DNA of 64,000 bases from Nocardia veterana NBRC 100344 (lineage in GTDB: Bacteria > Actinomycetota > Actinomycetes > Mycobacteriales > Mycobacteriaceae). This document shows positions 35,633-45,151 of this stretch, piece after piece. The position numbers were made by a program, and so were the translations under genes. The notes beneath the pieces are model-generated. The model had not been told where the DNA came from. It did no database searches and worked only from the letters and a program-made list of their open reading frames with translations. How positions within the stretch are numbered: the first letter of the stretch is position 1; each line of letters begins with the position of its first letter. Location: contig NZ_BAGM01000126.1 of assembly GCF_000308855.1 (NCBI RefSeq), positions 1 to 64,000 on the forward strand, in the 5' to 3' direction.

Positions 35633-37459
35633 TCAGAAGGCTTCCTCGGGCAACTCCATGATGTCGTTGTCGAGGTTTTCCAGTACCGCCCGCACCCCGC
35701 TCAGCAGCGGCAGTTGATTCTTCGCGAACCACGATGCGACGCCGACCTTTCCGGTGTAGAACAGGCGGTCCTTCTCCGACGGCTGCCCGGCCAGCGCGGC
35801 CTGTGCCACCTGAGCCTGCGCGAGCAGCCGCCAGCCGATCACCAGGTCACCCGCCGCGTGCAGGAACCGCACCGAGCCGAGGCCGACCTTGTAGATCTCG
35901 GCGGGGGTCTGCTGCGCGGCCATCAGATAGTTGGTGAGCGCGGCCGCCATCGCCTGCACATCGGCGAGTGCGGCGCCCAGCAGCGACTTCTCCGCCTTCA
36001 GCGTCTCGGGCTCGCTGTCGACGAACTGCTGCACCAGCCCGGAGACATGGGCTAGCGCCACGCCCTTGTCCCGGACGATCTTGCGGAAGAAGAAGTCCTG
36101 CGCCTGGATCGCGGTGGTGCCCTCGTACAGCGAGTCGATCTTGACGTCGCGGATGTACTGCTCGATCGGGTAGTCCTGCAGGTATCCGGAACCGCCGAAG
36201 GTCTGCAGGGTTTCGGTCAGGGTGTCGTAGGCCCGTTCCGACCCGACTCCCTTGACGATCGGCAGCAGCAGATCGTTGACCCGCGCGGCCAGGTCGGGAT
36301 CGGCGCCGAAATTCGCCTGCGCCACATCGTCGTTCTGGTATGCCGCGGTGTAGAGATACAGCGCGCGCAACCCTTCCGCGTACGCCTTCTGCAGGGCCAG
36401 ACTCCGCCGGACGTCGGGGTGATGGGTGATGGTGACGCGCGGTGCGGTCTTGTCGGCCATCTGCGTCATATCGGCGCCCTGCACCCGAGTCTTGGCGTAC
36501 TCCAAGGCATTCAGATAGCCGGTGGACAGCGTGCCGGCCGACAGCACACCGACCATCATGCGCGCGTTCTCGATCACCTTGAACATCTGGGCGATGCCGT
36601 TGTGCACATCGCCGACCAGATAGCCGACGGCCGGCTTGTCGCCGCCGTAGGTCAGCTCGCAGGTGGGCGAGGATTTGATGCCCATCTTGTGCTCGAGGTT
36701 GGTCACGAGTACGCCGTTGCGTTCGCCCAATTCCATCGTCTGCCGGTCGAACAGGTACTTCGGCACCACGAACAGCGACAGGCCCTTGGTACCCGGGCCG
36801 GCTCCCTCGGGACGTGCGAGGGTGAGGTGGAAGATGTTGTCGGCGGTGTCGCCGACGTCACCGCCGGAGATGAACCGCTTCACGCCCTCGATGTGCCAGG
36901 TGCCGTCGGGCTGTTGCACCGCCTTGGTGCGGCCCATGCCGACATCGGATCCCGCGTCGGGTTCGGTGAGCACCATCGTCCCGCCCCAGCGGTTCTCCCA
37001 GGCGTGCTTCGCCCAGCGCTGCTGTTCCTCGGTGCCTTCCCGGAACAAGACCTGATGCATGAGCGGGCCCATATTGAAGAAGCTCGCCGAGTTGTTCGCG
37101 GCGACCAGCATCTCCTGCGTGGCCCAGATCAGCGGCGAGGGGGCGGAGACGCCGCCCATCTCCTCCGGCATACCGAGGCCCGACCAGCCCGCCTCGTTGA
37201 CCGCCGCGACCGTCTTGCGCAGCGGATCGGGCACCGTCACCTCGTGCGCGACCGGGTCGAATCCGATCGGATTGCGGTCGGCGTCGACGAACGACTCGGC
37301 CACCGGCCCCTCGGCCAGTCGCAACACCTCGGCGAGCATTCCGCGCGCGGTTTCGGTATCCAGATCGCCGTACGCGCCGGACTCCAGCAGCGCACCGATT
37401 CCCAACACCTCGAACAAGTTGAACTCGATATCCCGAAGGTTCGCCTTGTAGTGCGACAC
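35633..37459 (-). CDS. Acyl-CoA dehydrogenase, long FadE5-like form
   Basis: The 608-residue flavoenzyme performs the first oxidation of fatty acyl-CoA. Motifs: MVLTEPDAGSDVG (FAD/substrate), GVKRFISGG, HKMGIKSSPTCELTYG, LQTFGGSGYLQDYPIEQYIRD. It opens with SHYKANLRDIEFNLFEVLG and carries a ~150-residue C-terminal extension, like mycobacterial FadE5. The start is a GTG with GAGGAGG upstream; longer frames are non-homologous. It probably has its own promoter with the TTACG palindrome at 37522-37535. Confidence 0.93.
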   Translation of the reverse strand: MSHYKANLRDIEFNLFEVLGIGALLESGAYGDLDTETARGMLAEVLRLAEGPVAESFVDADRNPIGFDPVAHEVTVPDPLRKTVAAVNEAGWSGLGMPEEMGGVSAPSPLIWATQEMLVAANNSASFFNMGPLMHQVLFREGTEEQQRWAKHAWENRWGGTMVLTEPDAGSDVGMGRTKAVQQPDGTWHIEGVKRFISGGDVGDTADNIFHLTLARPEGAGPGTKGLSLFVVPKYLFDRQTMELGERNGVLVTNLEHKMGIKSSPTCELTYGGDKPAVGYLVGDVHNGIAQMFKVIENARMMVGVLSAGTLSTGYLNALEYAKTRVQGADMTQMADKTAPRVTITHHPDVRRSLALQKAYAEGLRALYLYTAAYQNDDVAQANFGADPDLAARVNDLLLPIVKGVGSERAYDTLTETLQTFGGSGYLQDYPIEQYIRDVKIDSLYEGTTAIQAQDFFFRKIVRDKGVALAHVSGLVQQFVDSEPETLKAEKSLLGAALADVQAMAAALTNYLMAAQQTPAEIYKVGLGSVRFLHAAGDLVIGWRLLAQAQVAQAALAGQPSEKDRLFYTGKVGVASWFAKNQLPLLSGVRAVLENLDNDIMELPEEAF

Positions 37460-37521
37460 GCTCCCGGCCTCCTCGCCATTGTTTGATGTTGTCGGTGGGA
37501 GGTTGCCGTACCCGCGTTCAC

Positions 37522-37535
37522 TTACGCAACCGTAA
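37522..37535. promoter_or_regulatory. Palindrome TTACG-CAAC-CGTAA upstream of fadE
   Basis: A perfect 5-bp inverted repeat with 4-bp spacer sits 63 bp upstream of the fadE GTG; additional CGTAAC copies occur at 37531-37536 and around 37560. It is a candidate operator for a TetR-type lipid regulator, possibly the TetR gene at 37737. Confidence 0.45.
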
Positions 37536-37723
37536 CCGGGCGAGACCTCTAGAATTGTCCGTAACATATGTGGGCGGCGGCACATCCCGAATTCACTTTC
37601 CTCGCCACTGCGTCGTTTTACGGCCATTTGCTCGGAATATGCTCGCAACCGATACCCGCACCGGCCGATCCCGGCGGCAACGACCGGCCGCGAGGTAGCC
37701 CGGATTCCGGTCGCTACCACTGC

Positions 37724-37729
37724 TATCTT
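37724..37729 (+). promoter_or_regulatory. -10 box TATCTT, leaderless start of TetR gene
   Basis: TATCTT plus exactly 7 nt (GATCGGC) then ATG at 37737. Confidence 0.6.
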
Positions 37730-37736
37730 GATCGGC

Positions 37737-38360
37737 ATGGCTTCGGAATCCGCGGTCCGGCCGCGTCGACGGGCCCAACATCTCGGCCCGGAACGCCGCC
37801 GGCCACAGGTTCTGGACGCGGCCCTGCGGATCGCTGTCGACGACGGGATCGCCGCGGTCACCATCGCCGCCGTCGCCGACCGCCTCAACGTCACCAGGCC
37901 GGTGGTCTACGCCTGCTACGCCGACCGCGTCGAACTGATCAACGCGCTCATCCAGCGCGAAGAGGGCTACCTGCTCGGCGGCATCGTCGACGCCCTGCCA
38001 CCCCGCCGCGTCGAGGCGGACGAGGAGGTGTTCGTCGACGGCTTCCGGGCGCTGCTGGAGACCGTCGCCGAACGACCGGATACCTGGAAGCTGCTGTACG
38101 GCAATCCGGATCCCGCGGTGGCCGGATCGTTCGGGCGCGGGCGGCGGTTCGCGATCGAGCGGTGTACGCGTCGGCTCCGGCCCACTCTGCAGGCCTGGGG
38201 TACCGCGGACGCCGAGCGCAAATTGCCGGCGCTGGTCGAGCTGTGGGTATCGGCCGGCGAGGGCGCGGTGCGCACCCTGATGGCCGAGGACGGGTGGACC
38301 CCGCGGGATCTGGGCGCCTTCGTCGGCGCGGCCGTCTATCGCGCCCTGCGCTCGGCCTGA
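37737..38360 (+). CDS. TetR-family regulator beside homogentisate genes
   Basis: The product is 207 residues with an N-terminal HTH (VTIAAVADRLNVTRPVVYACYADRVELINALI, residues about 38-70) and an all-helical ligand domain. It reads toward hmgA after an 84-bp gap and is divergent from fadE, so it could control either side. The start at 37737 agrees with the -10 spacing; a TTG three codons earlier lies within the -10 box. Confidence 0.85.
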   Translation: MASESAVRPRRRAQHLGPERRRPQVLDAALRIAVDDGIAAVTIAAVADRLNVTRPVVYACYADRVELINALIQREEGYLLGGIVDALPPRRVEADEEVFVDGFRALLETVAERPDTWKLLYGNPDPAVAGSFGRGRRFAIERCTRRLRPTLQAWGTADAERKLPALVELWVSAGEGAVRTLMAEDGWTPRDLGAFVGAAVYRALRSA

Positions 38361-38444
38361 GCCGAACCTCGCCCGACCGGGCGTTTGCGCTGGCTAGGAT
38401 GGTAATCGGCGACCAGTCGACCAGCGACCCGGCGGGAGAGCGGT

Positions 38445-39653
38445 ATGGCGTTCTATCGGCAACTGGGTTCCCTACCGCCGAAGCGGCACACCCAGCATCG
38501 CGACGAACAGGGGCGGCTGTACTTCGAGGAGCTGATGGGTGAGGAGGGCTTCTCCGGCGATTCCGCACTGCTGTACCACCGCGGCCTGCCGCCGGCGATC
38601 GTCGATTCCGCGGCGTGGCGGCCACCCGATCAGCGCACCGTGCCCAATCATCCACTGCGGCATCGGCATTTGCGGCTGTCCGAATTGTTCCCCGCGGCCG
38701 TCGTCGCCGATACCGACGTCGTCACCGGGCGGCGGCTGATCCTCGGCAACGACGATGTGCGCATCTCGTACGTGGTCGCGCGGCGGGAATCACCCTTGTA
38801 CCGCAACGCCGTCGGCGACGAATTGGTGTACATCGAGGCGGGCGCGGGCGTGGTCGACACGGTCTTCGGGCGATTGCCGGTTCGAACCGGTGATCAGGTG
38901 CTGTTACCGCGCGCGACCACCCATCGGTGGCGGCCGGACGGGCCGGAACCGTTGCGCGCGTACATCATCGAAGCGAGCGGCCACATCACCGCGCCGAAGC
39001 GGTATCTGTCGAAATTCGGCCAGTTCCTGGAGCACGCGCCGTATTGCGAACGCGATCTGCACGGGCCCACCGAACCTCTACTGGAATCCGGTACGGACGT
39101 CGAGGTGCTGGTTAAACACCGACCCGGGCGGGACATCGTCGGGACTCGGCTGGTGTACGCGACGCACCCGTTCGACGTGGTCGGTTGGGACGGTTGCCTG
39201 TACCCCTACACCTTCAATATCGCCGATTTCGAGCCCATTACCGGGCGCATTCACCAACCGCCGCCGGTCCATCAGGCCTTCGAGGGCACCAATTTCGTGG
39301 TCTGCGATTTCGTTCCGCGCAAGGTCGACTATCACCCGCTGTCGATTCCGGTGCCGTACTACCACTCGAATGTCGACTCCGACGAAATTCTGTTCTATTG
39401 CGGCGGAAATTACGAGGCGCGGCGCGGATCCGGTATCGGCCAGGGCTCGGTGTCGGTGCATCCGGGCGGATATGCGCACGGCCCGCAACCGGGCGCCTAC
39501 GAACGCAGTATCGGCGTGGAGCGTTTCGACGAACTGGCGGTCATGGTGGATACCTTCCGGCCGTTGGGCCTCGGTGAGGGCGCGCTGGCGTGCGAGGATC
39601 CGGACTACGCGTGGACCTGGTCGGGACGCGGGCCCGGCACGGAGCGCGCATGA
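38445..39653 (+). CDS. hmgA: Homogentisate 1,2-dioxygenase
   Basis: The 402-residue Fe(II) ring-cleavage enzyme converts homogentisate to maleylacetoacetate. The iron-site region is visible: HQAFEGTNFVVCDFVPRK, then PYYHSNVDSDEILFYCGGNY and SVHPGGYAHGPQPGAYE, with the His/Glu ligands in order. N-terminal half has the cupin core DELVYIEAGAG. GGGAG precedes the ATG. It overlaps fahA by ATGA. Confidence 0.93.
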   Translation: MAFYRQLGSLPPKRHTQHRDEQGRLYFEELMGEEGFSGDSALLYHRGLPPAIVDSAAWRPPDQRTVPNHPLRHRHLRLSELFPAAVVADTDVVTGRRLILGNDDVRISYVVARRESPLYRNAVGDELVYIEAGAGVVDTVFGRLPVRTGDQVLLPRATTHRWRPDGPEPLRAYIIEASGHITAPKRYLSKFGQFLEHAPYCERDLHGPTEPLLESGTDVEVLVKHRPGRDIVGTRLVYATHPFDVVGWDGCLYPYTFNIADFEPITGRIHQPPPVHQAFEGTNFVVCDFVPRKVDYHPLSIPVPYYHSNVDSDEILFYCGGNYEARRGSGIGQGSVSVHPGGYAHGPQPGAYERSIGVERFDELAVMVDTFRPLGLGEGALACEDPDYAWTWSGRGPGTERA

Positions 39654-40825
39654 GTACCGTCCGGCTCGAGCCGGCCACGGACGATCCCTTCGGCCCGGAC
39701 AATCTTCCGTACGGGATCTTCGCCCCGGTCGGCGGCGCCTTTCGGGCCGGTGTCCGGCTGGGCTCGCAGGTACTGGATCTGGCTGCGCTGCTGGATGATT
39801 CGACCTTCGCCCGGCCGGATCTCAACGCCTTTCTCGCCCAGGGTCCACGGCACTGGCAGATGGTGCGGGAACGACTGCGAGAAGCGGTCCGGGCACCGCT
39901 GCCGCGTTCGGCCGTGCACCCGCTGGATTCGGTGCGGCTGCGGCTGCCGATCGCGATCGGCGACTATGTCGACTTCTACGCCAGTATCGACCACGCGACG
40001 CGGCTGGGCCGGTTTCTGCGACCGAACAGCGAGCCGCTGCTGCCGAATTGGCGCCACCTCCCGGTCGGCTACCACGGCCGGGCCGGAAGTGTGGTGGTGT
40101 CGGGCACGCCCGTGCACCGGCCCCGCGGTCAACTCCGAACCGATTCCGGTGCACCGGAATTCGGCCCGTCTCGGCGACTGGATATCGAGGCCGAGCTCGG
40201 TTTCGTCGTCGGAGTGGGTTCCGAGCTGGGGACCCCGATTCCGGTCGACGACTTCGCCGATCACGTTTTCGGCGTGGCCCTGGTGAACGACTGGTCGGCC
40301 CGTGACATCCAGTCCTGGGAGGGACAGCCGCTCGGCCCGTTCCTCGGCAAATCGTTCGCCACCTCGATGGGCGCGTGGATAACCCCGCTCGCCGCGCTGG
40401 AATACGCCCGCGTTCCGGTTCCGGAACAGCTGCCCGCCCCGCTGGATTACCTTCGCGGCCCGCAGGATTGGGGGCTCGATATCGATGTGCGCGTGCGCTG
40501 GAACGGCATCGAGGTGAGCGCGCCACCGTATCGGGAGATGTACTGGTCGCCGGCGCAGATGCTGGCCCATCTGACCGTCAACGGCGCCGGCACCCGGCCG
40601 GGTGATCTGTTCGCCTCCGGCACCATCTCCGGACCGGAGCAGCACCAGTGCGGATCGTTCATCGAACTGTCCGGCAACGGGTCCCGGCCGATCGATGTCG
40701 GCGGCGCGACGCGCACCTTCCTGGCGGACGGGGATACCGTCGTCATCACCGCGACCGCACCCGGCCCGGGCGGCAGCCGTCTCGCCCTGGGCGAGGTCAG
40801 CGGAACCGTCGTGCCCGCCGGTTGA
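39650..40825 (+). CDS. fahA: Fumarylacetoacetase
   Basis: The 391-residue hydrolase splits fumarylacetoacetate to fumarate and acetoacetate, the last step after HmgA (with isomerisation between). Motifs: N-terminal PYGIFAP, metal/substrate region VDFYASIDHATRLGRFLRP, PVGYHGRAGSVVVSG, LDIEAELGFVVG and LVNDWSARDIQSWE. The start at the ATGA overlap is certain by length. No maleylacetoacetate isomerase is seen in the window. Confidence 0.95.
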   Translation: MSTVRLEPATDDPFGPDNLPYGIFAPVGGAFRAGVRLGSQVLDLAALLDDSTFARPDLNAFLAQGPRHWQMVRERLREAVRAPLPRSAVHPLDSVRLRLPIAIGDYVDFYASIDHATRLGRFLRPNSEPLLPNWRHLPVGYHGRAGSVVVSGTPVHRPRGQLRTDSGAPEFGPSRRLDIEAELGFVVGVGSELGTPIPVDDFADHVFGVALVNDWSARDIQSWEGQPLGPFLGKSFATSMGAWITPLAALEYARVPVPEQLPAPLDYLRGPQDWGLDIDVRVRWNGIEVSAPPYREMYWSPAQMLAHLTVNGAGTRPGDLFASGTISGPEQHQCGSFIELSGNGSRPIDVGGATRTFLADGDTVVITATAPGPGGSRLALGEVSGTVVPAG

Positions 40826-40855
40826 CGCCGGCACCGGCCCGATATCGCCCGCGGA

Positions 40856-41134
40856 TCACTCGCCCGCGCCGTGGTCGGGATTGGTGCAGATCGTGCCCTC
40901 GCAGGGAACGGTGGGCGGTTGCGGAACAGTGGAATGCGGTGCGGGAGTGGGTGATCCGATGGACTGCCCGGTCGTCGGCGGGACCGGCCGGGCCGACGAT
41001 TGCCGCGGCGTGGTGGTCGATGTGGTGGCGCCGGGTGAGGTCGTGGTCGTGGTGGTCGACGATGAATCGTTCGAGCACGCCGCACCGAACAGCGACAGCG
41101 CGACGACCACGGTGCACACAGCGAGTCGAGTCAT
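40856..41134 (-). CDS. Short Thr/Ser-rich lipoprotein
   Basis: The 92-residue product has lipobox FGAAC (Cys about 21), then a Thr/Ser/Pro tract (SSSTTTTTTSPGATTS) and two cysteines near the C terminus (VPCEGTIC). I start at the ATG that makes a signal peptide; an upstream frame is unrelated. Convergent with fahA. Function unknown. Confidence 0.65.
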   Translation of the reverse strand: MTRLAVCTVVVALSLFGAACSNDSSSTTTTTTSPGATTSTTTPRQSSARPVPPTTGQSIGSPTPAPHSTVPQPPTVPCEGTICTNPDHGAGE

Positions 41135-41251
41135 CGCCCGATGATCGCATGCCAGAGGTTTGCCAACCCGCAAATCAGGCGCCTGCCGGCAGCCACGGGT
41201 AGTCATCCATATCGCCACCCACAACGCCAAGGGCTGCGACATCGCGAGAAT

Positions 41252-41617
41252 CTAAGACCGAGAGGAGCGAACAGCCGCCCGGAACCCGTAGTCGCCGATC
41301 ACGATCACATTCGCTCCATCCACCTTGCCCGCTTCGTAGACGGCTTCGTCGAGGTGAGTCGACATCAGCATCATCCAGGCTTGCCACGGTGATTCCGCAC
41401 CGAGCGGCCGGCCGACGTTCACGGACACCCGCCGGTAGTAGTCGTGCAGCTCCTGTTCGGTCATCACGAATACCAACGAGGGTGCCACCGGCTTCCCGCC
41501 CACAGCAGTGATCCGCAATCGCCTGTCATCACCCCGGTCGATCCGGTACCCGGCCTCGGTACCGGCCTGTATCACCGAGTCGATGAGGTCTTCCGCACTC
41601 GGTTCAGGCTTGTCCAC
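41252..41617 (-). CDS. Small acidic cytosolic protein, candidate immunity partner
   Basis: The 121-residue protein starts at a GTG with GGAGGA 4 nt upstream. It reads as an alpha/beta protein: helix EDLIDSVIQAGTEAGYRI, strands, VFVMTEQELHDYYRRVSVNV helix, and a C-terminal IVIGDYGFRAAV. No signal peptide, net acidic. It follows the exported protein gene at 41655-41954 after 37 bp on the same strand, the usual arrangement of a toxin followed by its immunity protein. Family not recognised. Confidence 0.65.
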   Translation of the reverse strand: MDKPEPSAEDLIDSVIQAGTEAGYRIDRGDDRRLRITAVGGKPVAPSLVFVMTEQELHDYYRRVSVNVGRPLGAESPWQAWMMLMSTHLDEAVYEAGKVDGANVIVIGDYGFRAAVRSSRS

Positions 41618-41654
41618 GACATCCTCCTCCAGGAAAGGCGTTATGACCACCCCA

Positions 41655-41954
41655 CTACCGGCCACGATGACAGTAGGCGATCGCCATATCGGCAATGTCG
41701 CGCCAATTTCGCCCTTCGATGCTCGCAAGCCCCTCCCACTCGTCCATATGCCTGTCCTGAATGTGCCGGTACCCGTAGTCCTTGTTCCCGCACAGGAGTT
41801 TCCACTCGCCGAACGAAGTGACCACCTTCTGCTCCGAGGTACTCGCTCCACACGCGCCCCAGGGAAAGGAGGCATATGCGGCCGGCCATGGTCCGGACAT
41901 CACGATCGGAGCAACCAGTGCTGCTACGGATGTGACAAGTGCACGAATCTTCAA
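41655..41954 (-). CDS. Small exported protein resembling a nuclease-toxin domain
   Basis: The 99-residue product starts at a TTG with GGGGGGAG upstream. A Sec signal peptide ends near PAAYA-S (about residue 28-29). The ~70-residue mature part has three Cys and the segment WKLLCGNKDYGYRHIQDRH followed by a Trp-rich helix (NWRDIADMAIAYC). GYRHI-x3-H-type motifs occur in RNase-like polymorphic toxin domains, from memory. It may be complete or may lack its C-terminal part. Alternative: a small disulfide-stabilised secreted protein of other function. Confidence 0.6.
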   Translation of the reverse strand: MKIRALVTSVAALVAPIVMSGPWPAAYASFPWGACGASTSEQKVVTSFGEWKLLCGNKDYGYRHIQDRHMDEWEGLASIEGRNWRDIADMAIAYCHRGR

Positions 41955-42261
41955 CTCGACTCCCCCCACAGGGCATCGAATGCCCCCCTGCTCGGAAAAC
42001 ACCCCACGGTTATCCACCGAACATGATAGACGGATCGTGCAGGTACAGAGCCGAATTCGTCCGGACGGCCTTCGACCCATGGGCCGGTGCTCGGCTCCGC
42101 AGTCGGCCGGCGCACCGGAACGTGCGCGGCAATCCATATTTCCGGACTATCGCCTGGCGCCGCCGCGGCCGCAGCCAGCGCTTTCTCGTTTCGGCCCAGT
42201 TCGAGGCCGAGTGACGGGGCCAACCCGGGCGAGGTACCCTCGGCCGGGTACCACATCGTGC
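41955..42261. other. Intergenic region upstream of the thiC riboswitch
   Basis: No convincing gene on either strand; the short frames here lack ribosome binding sites and protein-like composition. The thiC promoter should lie in the last ~60 bp, before the TPP aptamer, but no box stands out. Confidence 0.5.
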
Positions 42262-42363
42262 CAACGGGGGCTCGCACCAGCGGGCTGAGAGGACGGCTAG
42301 CCCATTCGGGCGGATCAGGGCCGTCGACCGTACGAACCTGACCGGGTAATGCCGGCGTAGGGA
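42262..42363 (+). ncRNA. TPP riboswitch (THI element)
   Basis: The conserved aptamer pieces are in order: GGGGGCTCGCACC (P2/P1 side), GCTGAGA at 42284-42290 (pyrimidine sensor), a variable P3 region, GAACCTGACCGGGTAATGCC from about 42334, and CGTAGGGA closing P1 at about 42356-42363. The GGGAGG ribosome binding site of thiC is part of or abuts the 3' end, so TPP binding is expected to hide it and block translation. Confidence 0.93.
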
Positions 42364-42376
42364 GGATTGAGCTCAC

Positions 42377-44008
<1,632 letters not shown>

Positions 44009-44053
44009 CCTCGAAAGCCGGTGTGCTGTAACAGCGATCCGCTGTTGCGCTGC

Positions 44054-44094
44054 TCGCGCCGACGCCCCGCCGCCGCCACGGCGGGCGTCGGCGC
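44054..44094. terminator. Terminator hairpin after thiC
   Basis: CGCGCCGACGCC(C)CGCCG pairs with CGGCGGGCGTCGGCGCG around a 6-nt loop: a 17-bp stem with one bulged C, 46 bp after the thiC stop. Confidence 0.8.
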
Positions 44095-44217
44095 GGCAGA
44101 TCCCCGGCTCCGGTGCTGATCGAGCCCCGCGCGGGAAGGCATCCGGTCCGCTGCGAGCATGGCCGTGCCACCGGGACCCAGCCATGACCACCCCCGCGAC
44201 CTCGCATCCGCCCGTCG

Positions 44218-44223
44218 TAGGGT
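44218..44223 (+). promoter_or_regulatory. -10 box TAGGGT, leaderless start of thiD
   Basis: TAGGGT plus exactly 7 nt (CTGTCTC) then GTG at 44231. There is no riboswitch in this leader. Confidence 0.6.
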
Positions 44224-44230
44224 CTGTCTC

Positions 44231-45076
44231 GTGAGATTGCTGCCGCTGCCGGAACCGGGTGCGACCCCGGTCCGTGTGTTGACGATCGCCGGAACCGACT
44301 CCGGAGGCGGAGCCGGGATCCAGGCGGATTCACGGACCATGGCGCTGCTGGGTGTGCATGCGTGCGTGGCCGTCGCCGCGGTGACCGTGCAGAACTCGGT
44401 CGGCGTCAGCGGCTTTCACGAGATCCCCCCGCAGACCGTGGCCGATCAGGTGCGGGTGGTGACCGGCGATATCGGGGTCGCGGCGGCCAAGACCGGGATG
44501 CTGGCCTCGACGGCGATCATCGAGGCCGTGGCCGCGGTCTGCGCCGAGGTGGGCATCGGGCGCGACGCCACCGTGCCGCTGGTGGTCGATCCGGTCGCGG
44601 CATCGATGCACGGCGACCCGCTGCTGCATGCCGAGTCGCTGGATGCGCTGCGCTCGGTCCTCATCCCGCATGCGACGCTCGTGACGCCGAATCTGGACGA
44701 GGTGCGCTTGCTGACCGGCGTCGTCGTCACCGACGACCGCTCCGCGCGTAAGGCCGCCGAAGCACTGATCGCGCTCGGCCCGCGCTGGGCGATCGTGAAG
44801 GGTGGCCATCTGCGGTCCTCGGAATTCAGTACCGATCTGCTGTACGACGGCGATCGGTTCCACGAATTGACCGCACCGCGCATCACCACCGGTAACGATC
44901 ACGGCGGCGGCGACACCCTGGCGGCAGCGGCCGCCTGTGCGCTGGCACACGGTTACGACGTGCCCGAAGCGGTGGCCTTCGCCAAGGAGTGGACCACGCG
45001 GTGCCTGCGTGCCGCCTACGATCTCGGCGCCGGGCACGGACCGGTGTCGCCGCTGTGGCGGTTGCGCGACAACTGA
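44231..45076 (+). CDS. thiD: Hydroxymethylpyrimidine (phosphate) kinase
   Basis: The 281-residue ribokinase-fold enzyme phosphorylates HMP and HMP-P to HMP-PP. Motifs: VLTIAGTDSGGGAGIQADSR at the N terminus, AVTVQNSVGV, VDPVAASMHG, TPNLDEVRLL and the anion-hole region near the C terminus, where TTGNDHGGGDTLAAA replaces the usual TxNTHGTGCT. The GTG start is supported by the promoter spacing. Confidence 0.95.
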   Translation: MRLLPLPEPGATPVRVLTIAGTDSGGGAGIQADSRTMALLGVHACVAVAAVTVQNSVGVSGFHEIPPQTVADQVRVVTGDIGVAAAKTGMLASTAIIEAVAAVCAEVGIGRDATVPLVVDPVAASMHGDPLLHAESLDALRSVLIPHATLVTPNLDEVRLLTGVVVTDDRSARKAAEALIALGPRWAIVKGGHLRSSEFSTDLLYDGDRFHELTAPRITTGNDHGGGDTLAAAAACALAHGYDVPEAVAFAKEWTTRCLRAAYDLGAGHGPVSPLWRLRDN

Positions 45077-45102
45077 GCGGGCCCCCGCCCTCCCAGGAAT
45101 CT

Positions 45103-45135
45103 CCCAGCCGGGGCGCAGCGGTGCCCAAGGCTGGG
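45103..45135. terminator. Hairpin after thiD
   Basis: CCCAGCC (45103-45109) pairs with GGCTGGG (45129-45135), with an inner GGGC/GCCC stem. It lies 26 bp after the thiD stop and just before the GT2 gene. Confidence 0.6.
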
Positions 45136-45151
45136 GGCCGAGATTGGGACC

